From contig NZ_JACXXJ020000005.1 of assembly GCF_014926405.1 (NCBI RefSeq), positions 253,001 through 317,000 of the forward strand: 64,000 nt of DNA, in the 5' to 3' direction. The position numbers and the translations under genes are program-made. This document shows positions 36,716 through 46,341 of this stretch, piece after piece; position 1 is the stretch's first letter, and each line of letters begins with the position of its first letter. The notes under the pieces were generated by a model, which was not told the DNA's origin, did not search any database, and was given only the letters and a program-made list of their open reading frames with translations. The DNA is from Agrobacterium vitis. GTDB taxonomy: Bacteria; Pseudomonadota; Alphaproteobacteria; Rhizobiales; Rhizobiaceae.

Positions 36716-37633
36716 TCAACGATCGATGCTGAGCGTGCCCTGCATGACGGTGACAGCGTGGCCTGAAATCTCGGTTCGGATGACGTTGCCGCCCACTTTC
36801 TGCAGGGTGACTGTTATCAGGCTGCGGCGACCCATTTCAACACCCTGTTCGATCACCAGCGTCCGGTCAAGATCGGCTTCCGGTGCCTGCTGCGCCAGAT
36901 AGGCGGCAAGTGCCGCTGAGGCGCTGCCGGTCGCCGGATCTTCCGCAACATTGTCGAAAGGCGAAAACATCCGGGCGCGGATATGGTTTTCCGACATTCG
37001 GCAATAGAGGAAGGTTGCGCCATCCGTTTCCTGGTCGGCATGGATTTCGACCAGACGGGCGAGAGCGGCAAGATCAGGCTCGCTGCGGCCAAGGGCGGCG
37101 AGATCGGTCAACTCCGCTGCGATGAATGTCAAGCCGACGGAGATTAAGGCCGGCGTATGGTTTGCGGTTTGAATGTCACTCTCAGCCAAGCACATGGCGG
37201 CGGCCAGATCGGCTGTTGCCACCGGGCCGCTGACGAAGAGAGGCTGGGGCGCACGGATGCAGGCCTTCACCAGACCATTGTCATCGCGGCTCAGCTGAAC
37301 GGTGACGAGGCCAGCTTTTTCCTCAAAGCGCAGATCGTCGCCAAGGGACTGGCCGAACAAGGTCGGTTGTCCGGCAAGGGCGATGGCGGTGCCAACATTG
37401 GGGTGGCCTGCAAAAGGTATTTCCATGACAGGCGTGAAGATCCGCACCTGCGCTGTATTGGCCGCGTCTGTCGGAGGCAGGACGAAGGTGGTTTCAGAAT
37501 AGCCGAATTCGGCGGCAATGGCCTGCATCATCGCATCCGACAGCCCGCGCCCATCGAGAATGACTGCCAGAGGATTGCCGCGAAACCGCTCAACGGTAAA
37601 GACGTCGAGAGTGATGAAAGGTACGGAGATCAT
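36716..37633 (-). CDS. PhzF-family epimerase/isomerase
   Basis: 305 residues with the two-fold diaminopimelate-epimerase-like fold. Visible are FITLDVFTVERFRGNPLAV, catalytic glutamate in GYSETTFVLPP, IPFAGHPNVGTA and EDPATGSASAALAAYL. PhzF isomerises a chorismate-derived acid in phenazine synthesis, but most bacterial relatives have no known substrate and no phenazine genes lie here. ATG at 37633 has AAGGAGG eight bases upstream, which settles the start against a longer open frame. Confidence 0.9.
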   Translation of the reverse strand: MISVPFITLDVFTVERFRGNPLAVILDGRGLSDAMMQAIAAEFGYSETTFVLPPTDAANTAQVRIFTPVMEIPFAGHPNVGTAIALAGQPTLFGQSLGDDLRFEEKAGLVTVQLSRDDNGLVKACIRAPQPLFVSGPVATADLAAAMCLAESDIQTANHTPALISVGLTFIAAELTDLAALGRSEPDLAALARLVEIHADQETDGATFLYCRMSENHIRARMFSPFDNVAEDPATGSASAALAAYLAQQAPEADLDRTLVIEQGVEMGRRSLITVTLQKVGGNVIRTEISGHAVTVMQGTLSIDR

Positions 37634-37729
37634 GGTTGGCCTCCTTGTAGGTGATACGTAATGAACAACCGTGACCTCGATAGCAGTGGCGTCGCCGAAA
37701 TGAAGATGAAATCCTGTCAGGGTGACAAG

Positions 37730-37756
37730 AAAAAACCCCGCCGGGTGCGGCGGGGC
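37730..37756 (-). terminator. Terminator of the aldolase gene
   Basis: On the minus strand CCCCGCC, loop GCACCC, GGCGGGG, then TTTTTTC. It lies 38 bases after the stop codon. Confidence 0.92.
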
Positions 37757-37793
37757 TTCAAGATGCAGGATCAAATGCGTTCGATGCTTGACC

Positions 37794-38819
37794 TCAAGCG
37801 GCCTTTTCCAGGTCCTGTTTCCAGGTGCCAGTCGCGGCCAGACTGTTCATGCGGGCGCGGTGGGTGAAGGCACGCTGACCGGCGGCGACGTTTTCGCTGC
37901 GGCCGCCCCATGTTTTAATGGCGCTATCCTGAAGGGCGCGGCCATAGGAATAGGTCAGGGTCCAGGGCATGTCGTAACCGGCATTCATCGCGGAAAGATG
38001 GGCGGTTGCTTCCTCTGTGCTCTGGCCGCCAGACAGGAAGGCGATGCCGGGAACGGAGGAAGGAACCGTGGCCTTCAGCACCTTGACGGTCGCTGCTGCG
38101 ACTTCGTCCACGGAGGCCTTGCGGGCATTCTTGCCGTCGATGATCATGTTGGGCTTCAGGATCATGCCTTCGAGATTGACGCGGGCGTCATAGAGATCCT
38201 GGAACACGGTGCGCAGCACCCATTCCGTCACTTCGGCGCATTTGGCAATGTCATGGGTGCCCGGAGCGCCATCCATCAGCACTTCCGGCTCGACGATCGG
38301 CACGATGCCTGCTTCCTGGCACAGGGCGGCGTAATAGGCGAGCGCCTGGCTATTGGCCTTGATCGAGCCCCATGTCGGCAGGCCATCGGCAATGGCGATA
38401 ACGCCGCGCCACTTGGCGAAGCGGGCACCGGCCTTGTAATAGGTGGCGAGACGCTCGCGCAGACCGTCCAGACCTTCCGTCAGGGTTTCGCCGGGAAAAC
38501 CGGCCATTGGCTTGGCACCGGTATCAACCTTGATGCCGGGGATGGAGCCTGCCGCCTTGATGAGATCGACGAAAGGCGTGCCGTCGGCTGCTTTTTGAAA
38601 CAGGGTCTCTTCATAAAGAATGACGCCGGAAATGTATTTTTTCATTGCCTCGTCGGAGCGAAACAGCATTTCGCGGTAGTCGCGGCGGCTGGTTTCGGTG
38701 GATTCGAGGCCAATCGTGTCGAAACGCTTCTTGATGGTGGACGTGGACTCGTCCGCTGCCAGAAGGCCCTTGCCATCGGCCATCATCTTGACGGCGATGT
38801 CTTCAAGTCTCTCACTCAT
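37794..38819 (-). CDS. fbaB: Fructose-bisphosphate aldolase, class I
   Basis: 341-residue cytoplasmic enzyme splitting fructose-1,6-bisphosphate into glyceraldehyde-3-phosphate and dihydroxyacetone phosphate. The metazoan-like class I signature is clear: GKGLLAADESTSTIKKRF at the start and LEGMILKPNMI, whose lysine forms the Schiff base, then FLSGGQSTEEAT. The length and order match the rhizobial class I enzyme that lies next to pgk. The promoter region carries a 26-base perfect palindrome at 38898-38923. Confidence 0.96.
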   Translation of the reverse strand: MSERLEDIAVKMMADGKGLLAADESTSTIKKRFDTIGLESTETSRRDYREMLFRSDEAMKKYISGVILYEETLFQKAADGTPFVDLIKAAGSIPGIKVDTGAKPMAGFPGETLTEGLDGLRERLATYYKAGARFAKWRGVIAIADGLPTWGSIKANSQALAYYAALCQEAGIVPIVEPEVLMDGAPGTHDIAKCAEVTEWVLRTVFQDLYDARVNLEGMILKPNMIIDGKNARKASVDEVAAATVKVLKATVPSSVPGIAFLSGGQSTEEATAHLSAMNAGYDMPWTLTYSYGRALQDSAIKTWGGRSENVAAGQRAFTHRARMNSLAATGTWKQDLEKAA

Positions 38820-38897
38820 GTCCTAATGCTCCCAAAAACGTTACCACTGGTTATCGCGTAACAGATGTTGTTCAGGAGGAAAATGGGGCCTTAAGTC

Positions 38898-38923
38898 ATT
38901 GAAACGATTGAAATCGTTTCAAT
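38898..38923 (-). promoter_or_regulatory. 26-bp perfect palindrome upstream of aldolase gene, LacI/GalR-like operator candidate
   Basis: Arms ATTGAAACGATT and AATCGTTTCAAT flank GA. The site is 80-105 bases upstream of the fbaB start and just downstream of pgk. Overlapping it is a second dyad, CGATTGAAA-TCG-TTTCAATCG (38905-38925). TTGAAACG/CGTTTCAA half-sites are typical of LacI-family regulators; in rhizobia central carbon genes are controlled by such a protein (PckR). The regulator assignment is inference. Confidence 0.65.
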
Positions 38924-39004
38924 CGTTTTAAAATTCAATCTTTTTTAAAAGAATTTCAGGTGCGACATTTGTTCCATGCCGCACCTGAAATTTTTCGTCG
39001 GTTG

Positions 39005-40207
39005 TTAAGCCGGACGGGTCAATACGGCAACGCCGGGCAGTTCCTTGCCTTCCATCCATTCCAGGAAAGCGCCGCCTGCGGTCGAGACATAGGAAAAGTC
39101 GTCGGCAACACCGGCATGATTGAGCGCCGAGACCGTGTCGCCACCGCCTGCCACCGAGACCAGCTTACCAGCCTTGCTACGCTCTGCGGCATGTTTTGCG
39201 GCAGAAACGGTGGCGGTATCGAAGGGGGGGATTTCAAAGGCGCCGAGCGGGCCGTTCCAGACCAGGGTTGCCGCCTTGCTGATCCAGTCATTGACCAGCG
39301 CCACCGATTTCGGACCGACATCCAGCATCATGGCGTCGGCTGGAATGGCCGAGACGCTGACCGTCTCATTGGCGGCATTGGCCTTGAATTCCCGGGCAAC
39401 GACGCCGTCCACCGGCAGCACGATGGTGCAGCCAGCGGTTTCTGCTTCGATCATGATCTGCTTGGCGGTATCGGCCAGGTCGTGTTCGCACAGCGACTTG
39501 CCGACATCGATCCCCTGCGCGGCGATGAAGGTATTGGCCATGCCACCGCCGATGACAAGCGCATCGACCTTCTTGACCAGGTTCATCAGCAGGTCGATCT
39601 TGGAGGAAACCTTGGCACCGCCGACAATGGCGACCACCGGATGGGTCGGCTTGCCGAGGCCCTTTTCCAGCGCTTCCAACTCGGCCTGCATGGTACGCCC
39701 TGCATAGGCAGGCAGAATATGGGCGAGCCCTTCCGTGGAGGCGTGGGCGCGGTGGGCAGCGGAAAAGGCATCATTGACATAGATGTCGCCGTTCTTGGCG
39801 AGTTCTGCGGTAAAGTCGGAGTCGTTCTTTTCCTCGCCCTTGTGGAAGCGGGTATTTTCCAGAAGCAGGATATCGCCGTTGTTCAGGGCGGCAACGGCCC
39901 TTTCGGCCGGTTCGCCAACGCAGTCTTCGCCAAACGCGACCGCCTGATCAAGCACTTCCTCGACGGCGGAAATGATCTGCGACAGCGACATATCGGCAAC
40001 CGGCTCGCCCTTGGGACGACCGAAATGGGCGAGCAGAATAACCTTGGCGCCCTTGGCCGATAGTTCCTTGATGGTCGGGGCGACGCGCTCGATGCGGGTC
40101 GCATCCGTCACCTTGCCGCCGGAGACGGGCACGTTCAGGTCGACGCGCAACAGTACGCGCTTGCCGGCGATATCGGTGAGATCGTCAAGTGTCTTGAAAG
40201 CAGGCAT
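39005..40207 (-). CDS. pgk: Phosphoglycerate kinase
   Basis: 400-residue monomer transferring the acyl phosphate of 1,3-bisphosphoglycerate to ADP. The N-terminal [23 protein letters not shown], the hinge [16 protein letters not shown] and the nucleotide site [15 protein letters not shown] are all present. It precedes the aldolase gene by 185 bases on the same strand. Normally gap lies directly upstream in rhizobia, but here gap is 8 kb away on the other strand. Confidence 0.97.
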   Translation of the reverse strand: MPAFKTLDDLTDIAGKRVLLRVDLNVPVSGGKVTDATRIERVAPTIKELSAKGAKVILLAHFGRPKGEPVADMSLSQIISAVEEVLDQAVAFGEDCVGEPAERAVAALNNGDILLLENTRFHKGEEKNDSDFTAELAKNGDIYVNDAFSAAHRAHASTEGLAHILPAYAGRTMQAELEALEKGLGKPTHPVVAIVGGAKVSSKIDLLMNLVKKVDALVIGGGMANTFIAAQGIDVGKSLCEHDLADTAKQIMIEAETAGCTIVLPVDGVVAREFKANAANETVSVSAIPADAMMLDVGPKSVALVNDWISKAATLVWNGPLGAFEIPPFDTATVSAAKHAAERSKAGKLVSVAGGGDTVSALNHAGVADDFSYVSTAGGAFLEWMEGKELPGVAVLTRPA

Positions 40208-40326
40208 GGTGAGTTTCCCGTGTTGACTGTCGTTACGGTGTTGCGCGGGACCTTACACCGGTCTCGGCAGGAGGCAAGATTGATCGGGCTGTTGCCCGGC
40301 GCAATCAGGATATGAAGCCGAAGGCT

Positions 40327-41151
40327 TCACGCCCAGAAAGCGGGTATGGTCTCCGTGAGGCGCGGGCCGATGCGCAAAGGGGCGATCTTTTCGGCAAGGC
40401 CTGTACTGTCGGAAATCTCGACGCCGACGCCGCAGATCGTCGCCGGGCCGTGGGCCGCTTCGAACCGGCCCTTGGGCATTTTCGAAATGAAACGGTTGAG
40501 CGGCTCTTCCTTTTCCATGCCGAGCGACGAATCATAGTCGCCGCACATGCCCGCATCCGACATATAGGCGGTGCCGCCATTGAGAATCTGGTGATCGGCG
40601 GTTGGCACATGGGTGTGGGTGCCGACCACGAAACTGGCGCGGCCATCGACGAAATGGCCGAAACACTGCTTTTCGCTGGTGGCCTCGGCATGGAAGTCGA
40701 AGATGATGGCGTCGGCCTGTTCCTTCAGGGGGCAGGCGGCCAGAATGGTTTCCGCCGATTTGAACGGATCGTCCAACTCTGGATGCATGAAGACCCGGCC
40801 CATGATATTGGCGACCAGCACGCGCGCACCGTTGCGGGCATAATAGAGACCGGACCCTTTGCCGGGTGTCCCCGCCGGATAATTGGCCGGGCGCAGGAAC
40901 TGGTCGTGACGACCTGAAAAGGTGATCGCTTCCTTCTGGTCCCAGACGTGGTTGCCCGTGGTGACGACATCTGCGCCGGCATTGATGGTTTCGAGGAAAA
41001 TATCCTCGGTAATCCCGAAGCCGCCAGCGGCATTTTCACCATTGACGATGACGAAATCCAGTTTCAGGTCGGAGACCAGGCCGGGCAGCTTTTCCCAAAC
41101 CGCCGTGCGGCCTGTCTTGCCAACCATATCGCCCAGAAAAAGCAGCCGCAT
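40327..41151 (-). CDS. YmdB-family metallophosphoesterase (TIGR00282)
   Basis: 274 residues. The metal-binding motifs are MRLLFLGDMVGKTGR at the N-terminus, VNGENAAGGFGI, TTGNHVWDQKEA, IFDFHAEATSEK and VGTHTHVPTAD. Homologues hydrolyse cyclic nucleotides (2',3'-cAMP) or act as phosphodiesterases in the cytoplasm. It follows the 5-formyl-THF cyclo-ligase gene by 13 bases; this pairing is common in alphaproteobacteria. Confidence 0.92.
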   Translation of the reverse strand: MRLLFLGDMVGKTGRTAVWEKLPGLVSDLKLDFVIVNGENAAGGFGITEDIFLETINAGADVVTTGNHVWDQKEAITFSGRHDQFLRPANYPAGTPGKGSGLYYARNGARVLVANIMGRVFMHPELDDPFKSAETILAACPLKEQADAIIFDFHAEATSEKQCFGHFVDGRASFVVGTHTHVPTADHQILNGGTAYMSDAGMCGDYDSSLGMEKEEPLNRFISKMPKGRFEAAHGPATICGVGVEISDSTGLAEKIAPLRIGPRLTETIPAFWA

Positions 41152-41164
41152 TCCTTAAATCCAG

Positions 41165-41743
41165 TCAGGTCTTGAAGTTCTTGTATCCACTTTCCGTCAA
41201 AATGGCATGCAAAGCGACGTCATGGGGTTCGAAAGGCACATCTGCCACTTCCTGACAGTCAAATGCAATGCCGATCAGAAGCGGATCAAGGCCTTTCTGA
41301 TGCAAACGGGCAATCGCCCGGTCGTAATGGCCTGCTCCATAGCCGATCCGGTTGCCATGCCGGTCGAAGGCGGCCAGCGGAATCAGCAGGACCTGTGGAT
41401 CGACCACCGGCGCATCGGGGCCGGGACCGCGTGTGCCAAAACCGGTATCGATCAGCGGGTCGTCCGTGCGCCATTGCCGGAAGCAGATGGTCTGGCGGTC
41501 CAGAACCACGGGCAGGCAGAGATCGGCACCGCGCTGGCGCAACATCTCCATTAACGGTTGCGTGTCTACTTCGGAGCGGATCGGCAGGAAGCCGGAAACC
41601 ATGGCGCTTGGGGCAATCTCGATGGCGCCGGCGCCGTGATGGACAATTGTGGCCGAATGATCGGCGCGAATGTGAGCGGGAATAGCGTCCCGACGGGCAA
41701 GGCTTTGTTGGCGCAAATGGTTTTTTGTACTGTCCAAGGGCAT
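41165..41743 (-). CDS. 5-formyltetrahydrofolate cyclo-ligase
   Basis: About 192 residues, converting 5-formyl-THF with ATP to 5,10-methenyl-THF. The C-terminal motif RIGYGAGHYDRAIARL and the substrate loop FLPIRSEVDTQPL are typical. ATG at 41743 has AGAGAG nearby and starts MPLDSTKNHLRQQ; an ATG 33 bases upstream is less likely. In many bacteria this gene follows 6S RNA and zapA; here it lies 3 kb away with a chemoreceptor and a paiB-like gene between them. Confidence 0.9.
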   Translation of the reverse strand: MPLDSTKNHLRQQSLARRDAIPAHIRADHSATIVHHGAGAIEIAPSAMVSGFLPIRSEVDTQPLMEMLRQRGADLCLPVVLDRQTICFRQWRTDDPLIDTGFGTRGPGPDAPVVDPQVLLIPLAAFDRHGNRIGYGAGHYDRAIARLHQKGLDPLLIGIAFDCQEVADVPFEPHDVALHAILTESGYKNFKT

Positions 41744-42054
41744 GTGTTCTCTCTTTGTTAGCAGTTGTTTAACCATAATCGCTCTTTGTTTTGCAAGAGC
41801 AGGTCACGATGGAACAATTTGTGTTTTAGTTACAGTTAATTTAGTCTTGTATTTATGTTGTTGTATAATCAAAGAATTGCACTTTTCTGCCGATAGATGC
41901 GCGCTGCAAGCGTCCCGCATTGGTGCTATTTCCCTTGGAATGGGACGTAAAGGCCTTGGCGGTGAAGGGCTGGAGAAAGGTTTGTGACAATCTTGCCTTA
42001 ACACTCGTCAAATATTTTAGGCTCAAGGGGCCATAAATATTTGAGGGTTTGGCA
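41744..42054. promoter_or_regulatory. Divergent promoter region with leader hairpin before the chemoreceptor
   Basis: An AT-rich 311-base region. CAAATATTT (42009-42017) and AAATATTTG (42035-42043) form a nine-base stem, reinforced by GGC/GCC pairs. Its right arm touches the GAGGG ribosome-binding site (42043-42047), so folding could limit translation of the receptor. Confidence 0.5.
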
Positions 42055-44097
42055 ATGAAATTTCTATCCCGTTTCGGGCTGGTCGGGACGATCACTGTGG
42101 TGACGACCCTGATATTGGTTGTATCTCTGGGCGCTGTTGCCTGGACGATTTCGCGGCAGGTTCATGAGCGCGTGACGCAGCAGGCCATCGACAGCCAGAA
42201 CAGCAGCCTGCGGGTCGCGGCCACGTTGCTGGAGCGCGATGTGCCTGGTGTGAAGGTCAGCTGGGGTCGGGATGGCAATGTTGAACGCATTTCGGCGCAG
42301 ACGCTGCCGGCGCAATTTGCCAATCATGACACGATCGATTCCATTGGCCGGATGACGGGCCAGACGGCGACGCTGTTTACCCTGGATGAAGCGACCAAGG
42401 GTTACATTCGCCGCACAACCAATATCATCAAGCCGGATGGCCAGCGCGCCGTCGGCACGCCGCTCGATCCAACGGGTGCCGTCTATTCGGCCCTCGTCAA
42501 GGGTGAGACGTATCGTGGTCAGGCCGCCATTCTCGGCACGGATTACTATACAATCTACAAGCCGATCATCAATTCTTCCGGTTCTGTGATCGGCATTCTC
42601 TACGCCGGTGTGCGTGTTGCCGAAATTGCCGGTATCAGCGATCAGATGGCGCAAGCCGTGGCGATTACCGCGGGTATCGCCTTGCTGGTTTCCCTCCTGC
42701 TGATGGTGTTCATCACCCGCAAGACCATGCGCCCGATTCCGGAACTGACAGCGGCGGCATCCAGTCTTGCCGATGGCCGGACCGATGTTGAAGTCCCGCA
42801 TCAGGGCTTGCGCAACGAGATCGGCGCTCTGGCGCGGGCGCTGGAAGTTTTCCGCGAAGATGCGCTCAAGAAGCTGCAACTGGAACAGGACGCAAACGAA
42901 ACGCGGGCGCGCAACGACCGGGAACGGGCCGAGCGTGAGGCTGAGAAGGATGCGGATGCCGCCAATATCCGAAACTGTGCCGATATGCTGGCGGTTGCCA
43001 TGAACCGCCTGAGCAGTGGCGACCTGACGACGCGGATCGACCAGTCGTTTATTCCTGAACTTGAACCGCTCCGGGTCGATTTCAACAATTCGGTCAACAA
43101 TCTCAGCCTGGCCTTCGCCCGTTTGCGCAACGAGGCGATGTCGGTCGAGGCCAGCGGTAATGAAATGCGCAGCGCCGCAGGCGCGCTGGCCAGCCGCACC
43201 GAGCAGCAGGCAGCCTCTCTGGAAGAGACCTCGGCAGCGCTGGAACAGGTCACCGGCACAGTGCGCAGTGCCGCCGACCGTGCCCAACAGGCCGCGGCTC
43301 TCGCCTCCGATGCTCAGGTCAGCACAGAAGGCTCGTCCAAGGTGGTGGCCGATGCGGTGTCGGCCATGGGTCGGATCGAACAGGCCTCGAGCGAAATTTC
43401 CAAGATCATCAATGTGATCGACGAAATCGCCTTCCAGACCAATCTTCTCGCGCTCAATGCCGGTGTCGAAGCAGCACGGGCCGGAGAGGCGGGCAAGGGC
43501 TTTGCAGTGGTTGCTCAGGAAGTGCGCGAACTGGCGCAGCGCTCCGCCAATGCCGCCAAGGATATCAAGGCGTTGATCAGCAAGTCGGGGACGGAAGTGG
43601 CTGGCGGCGTCAGGCTGGTGCGCGAAACCGGCGATGCGCTTGGAGCGATTTCCCAACAGGTGTCGATGATCAATGGCCTGATTGCCGAGATTGCGACGTC
43701 CTCGCGCGAACAGAGCACCGGCTTGCAGGAGATCAACACCTCCGTCAACCATATGGACCAGTTCACCCAGAAAAACGCCGCCATGGTGGAAGAAACCACT
43801 GCCGTGACCCACAAGCTCGCCGAAAGCGCCACCACATTGGTCAGCCTGATTGCCGAGTTCAAGGTGCCGGGAGAGGCCGCATCCTGGGCGCCAAACCATC
43901 AGCCAGCACCTGCACCACGGGCACCTGCCGCCAAGCCTTTGGCCGCATCGCGCATCAAGCCTGCCCAGCCCACCTCCCGCCCGGTCGGTTCTCCGGCGCG
44001 CTCGATGATGGGCAAGCTGGCCAGCGCCTTCACTGGTGGCTCATCTGCCGCTGCGGCCTCCAGCGCCTCCGGCGGCAACAATTGGGAAGAGTTTTAA
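42055..44097 (+). CDS. Methyl-accepting chemotaxis protein with periplasmic Cache domain
   Basis: About 680 residues. First membrane helix at about 8-30, periplasmic single-Cache-like domain (about 35-195) with [22 protein letters not shown], second helix [21 protein letters not shown] units, then a methyl-accepting domain with the conserved hairpin [20 protein letters not shown]. The last residues NWEEF after a flexible Ala/Pro linker form the pentapeptide used to tether CheR and CheB. ATG at 42055 has GAGGG seven bases upstream. No che gene is near. The ligand is unknown; small organic acids are usual for such domains. Confidence 0.92.
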   Translation: MKFLSRFGLVGTITVVTTLILVVSLGAVAWTISRQVHERVTQQAIDSQNSSLRVAATLLERDVPGVKVSWGRDGNVERISAQTLPAQFANHDTIDSIGRMTGQTATLFTLDEATKGYIRRTTNIIKPDGQRAVGTPLDPTGAVYSALVKGETYRGQAAILGTDYYTIYKPIINSSGSVIGILYAGVRVAEIAGISDQMAQAVAITAGIALLVSLLLMVFITRKTMRPIPELTAAASSLADGRTDVEVPHQGLRNEIGALARALEVFREDALKKLQLEQDANETRARNDRERAEREAEKDADAANIRNCADMLAVAMNRLSSGDLTTRIDQSFIPELEPLRVDFNNSVNNLSLAFARLRNEAMSVEASGNEMRSAAGALASRTEQQAASLEETSAALEQVTGTVRSAADRAQQAAALASDAQVSTEGSSKVVADAVSAMGRIEQASSEISKIINVIDEIAFQTNLLALNAGVEAARAGEAGKGFAVVAQEVRELAQRSANAAKDIKALISKSGTEVAGGVRLVRETGDALGAISQQVSMINGLIAEIATSSREQSTGLQEINTSVNHMDQFTQKNAAMVEETTAVTHKLAESATTLVSLIAEFKVPGEAASWAPNHQPAPAPRAPAAKPLAASRIKPAQPTSRPVGSPARSMMGKLASAFTGGSSAAAASSASGGNNWEEF

Positions 44098-44234
44098 GCA
44101 GTAGCGGCAGCTTCCATCGTTTCGACAGGGTGGAAGCTGCCTCGATATTTCTTTTGCTTAAAGTCTTGGACCAGTGAGGTTCAGATTGAACCAAGCTGCT
44201 CTAGGGTCTCAAACCACCTTATTCCCTTTTTGGC

Positions 44235-44873
44235 TCAGCTCTTGGCACGTCGCATCAACGCGGCCATGGCTTCGGCTTGGGGCGTTGCTTGCTCGCCAAG
44301 CCCATCCAGCACGCCTTGCCGGTCGATGTCGGTCCTGTTCTGGCTGGCCTTCAGCTTACCCTCGAGATGAGAAATCTGCACTTCGACCCCAACGATGCCG
44401 CGCATCTGGGCGGCGACGAAATTGTCCGGCGCGTCATCGACAGCCCAGGGGCGAGGACCGGAGGCTTCCATCTGATCGGTCAGCAGGCGGACCTGCGCCA
44501 GCAGCCAGGCTGGGTCCTGATGCGCTTTTGCCATGCCTCTGACCTGCACGGTTTGGTAATTCCAGGTTGGCACGACTTTGCCGGTCTCCTGCTTGCTGGG
44601 ATACCAATTGGGTGAGATGTAATGGTCAGAGCCCATGAAGGCGACGAGAACCTCGTCTCCCGCATCGATGGCCTGCCATTGCGGATTGGCCCGCGCCATA
44701 TGGGCCAGCAGCCGGTCCGGCTGCGTGTCGTTACTGCGCAAGAGGAAGAAGGGCAGGGGATTGGCGAGCAATCCGCCGCTTCCAGAGGTGATCAGCAGGC
44801 CAAACGGCTGTGCAACGATGAACTGGCAAAGCGCTTCGTGGTCGGTCTGGCGAAAATGCGGTGGTTGGTACAT
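44235..44873 (-). CDS. PaiB-family FMN-binding protein
   Basis: 212 residues with a split-barrel flavin fold: MYQPPHFRQTDHEAL, PFGLLITSG, LLAHMARANPQW, GSDHYISPNWY and KVVPTWNYQTVQV are the conserved PaiB blocks. Bacillus PaiB represses sporulation and protease genes together with PaiA; in proteobacteria the role is unclear and no paiA lies nearby. A stray arm of the intergenic repeat sits 12 bases upstream of the start. Confidence 0.9.
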   Translation of the reverse strand: MYQPPHFRQTDHEALCQFIVAQPFGLLITSGSGGLLANPLPFFLLRSNDTQPDRLLAHMARANPQWQAIDAGDEVLVAFMGSDHYISPNWYPSKQETGKVVPTWNYQTVQVRGMAKAHQDPAWLLAQVRLLTDQMEASGPRPWAVDDAPDNFVAAQMRGIVGVEVQISHLEGKLKASQNRTDIDRQGVLDGLGEQATPQAEAMAALMRRAKS

Positions 44874-44994
44874 GGCTGTTTCCGGGAATTATGCAGCAGT
44901 ACCGTGTATTGTGCCGCGCCCGCTGCTTTGAAAGCAAGCCGTTTTGAACGAAGCGGTAGCTGCGCCAAAACCGTCTGAAACTGATGGAAGGGAA

Positions 44995-45156
44995 AAGTGC
45001 GGTCCACGCAACCGATGGATTTTTGCGATCCTGGGAGCCTACAAAGTAGGTGGGCGCCGTATGTCCGAACCCACGGGTCCGAACAGGGACAGCTCCCTCA
45101 AGATCGGGTATGGCCCCAGGGATTGTGTGTTCCTGTCGAGAGGCGCAGACCGCATA
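44995..45156 (-). ncRNA. ssrS: 6S RNA
   Basis: About 160 nt on the minus strand right after zapA. The ends TGCGGTC and GACCGCA pair perfectly, extended by TGCGC/GCGTG with wobbles, and the T-rich CTTTT follows. The interior has the 6S layout: GACAGGAACAC...GTCCCTGTTCGG as upper stem parts and CCCTGGGGCC near the 5' bubble, and CCTACTTTGTAGG as a small 3' hairpin. 6S RNA mimics an open promoter and holds the housekeeping RNA polymerase in stationary phase. zapA-ssrS synteny supports the call. Confidence 0.82.
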
Positions 45157-45218
45157 ACTGATATAGGCGCATTCCGGTCCTTGCGCCAGTGGTGCTGACG
45201 GTTGCAGCCATGTTTATT

Positions 45219-45584
45219 TCAGTGGTGCTGGTTTTCAGTTGGGCTGGCCGCAGCCTGCGGCTTTTCGGTCAGTTTGCGGGTCAGGCCGTTGAGGCGCTCG
45301 GTCAATTCCGTGATGGCAGCGAGGATGTCATCCTCACGGCCGATAGCGCCGGCTGAGGTGGCTTCGGCGGAGGCAATCCGGCGTTTCAGCTCGGACAATT
45401 CGTCCATCACCATAATGCCCGCCATCACGGTAACGCGCAGGTCGCCGATTTCGCCGAACTGGCTTTTGAGGTGGCTGACATAACGGTCGAACTGGCTGGC
45501 CAGATCGGTCAGGTGGTTTTCCTGCCCTTCCTCGCAGGCCATGCGATAGGCTTTTCCATCGATGGTGACCGTGACTTGTGCCAT
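45219..45584 (-). CDS. zapA: Cell division protein ZapA
   Basis: 121 residues: MAQVTVTIDGKAYRMACEEGQE, then LTDLASQFDRYVSHLKSQFG, a globular head that binds FtsZ, and a C-terminal coiled coil (ELSELKRRIASAEA...). ZapA crosslinks FtsZ filaments at the division site. Upstream on the same strand is the DUF4164 gene (36-base gap), downstream the 6S RNA; this trio is typical of alphaproteobacteria. Confidence 0.92.
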   Translation of the reverse strand: MAQVTVTIDGKAYRMACEEGQENHLTDLASQFDRYVSHLKSQFGEIGDLRVTVMAGIMVMDELSELKRRIASAEATSAGAIGREDDILAAITELTERLNGLTRKLTEKPQAAASPTENQHH

Positions 45585-45620
45585 GTCTGTCGAATGATCC
45601 CTGAGTGAGGCGAGGCTGGC

Positions 45621-45890
45621 CTAACGGTCCAGTACGGCCCTGATGGTTTCCATTGCGGTGACCAGGCGGCGCGAGACTTCGCGATTGACCTCTTCCAGCC
45701 GGTTGGCGCGAAATTGCGATTGGTCAAGCTCCTGGGCAAGACGGGCGCGGTCGATATGGACGCGCTTCACCTCCTGCTCCACCTCGCCATTGGCGCGTTG
45801 CAGTTCCAGTCGCATGTCTATGGCATTTTCCAGGCCGGAAATGGCCTGTCTCAATGCGCCGAGCGCGGCTTCTGCCTTATCCGTCGCCAT
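45621..45890 (-). CDS. DUF4164 coiled-coil protein
   Basis: 89 residues, nearly all helical with heptads: EAALGALRQAISGLENAID ... QRANGEVEQEVKRVHIDRARLAQELDQSQ. It is the usual partner upstream of zapA in Rhizobiales and may work with it at the septum, although no function is shown. ATG at 45890 is chosen because residues upstream in the same frame come from a repeat element (GGAAAACCGG near 45996) and are not conserved. Confidence 0.85.
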   Translation of the reverse strand: MATDKAEAALGALRQAISGLENAIDMRLELQRANGEVEQEVKRVHIDRARLAQELDQSQFRANRLEEVNREVSRRLVTAMETIRAVLDR

Positions 45891-46341
45891 CTCTACTCTG
45901 CCCCGGCTGATGAAGTTTTCAGGCTCTGGTCGAACCGGAAAGCCTCCAGATGTTCTTGGTCGTCCCAGATATTCTTGCTCGTCTTTGTCGTTTCGGAAAA
46001 CCGGCTTCATTTTTCCCTGACAAACTCCAAAAGGCAAGCCGAATCGACCCCTTGGCCCCTATAGTTCTCATGCGACATTAGTCATTGCCTGTAGCTTGCG
46101 TCAACAAACCCCGGCTTTTCTGTGTGTCATGCTTGTGGACGAGTAGACCCGCCGCCGTCCATGGCGCGCATCAATACGAGACAATGATCAATATTAAGGC
46201 AAAAACCGAAAATATGCCTTCCACGCAATCACCCGGCCTCAATTTATTGACTTGCCCGTCCTAGATGTTAAGGATCACCCACTTTCTGACGTTCGCCCGA
46301 ACGGCGTTCGTCCATCGAGACCCGGAACAGGCGGAACAGTC
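45891..46341. other. Divergent region between DUF4164-zapA and tkt
   Basis: About 450 bases with no supported gene. At 45996-46027 GGAAAACCGGCTTCATTTTT followed by CCCTGACAAACTCC repeats the motif seen near 27630-27665. The rest must carry the promoters of both units. Confidence 0.5.
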
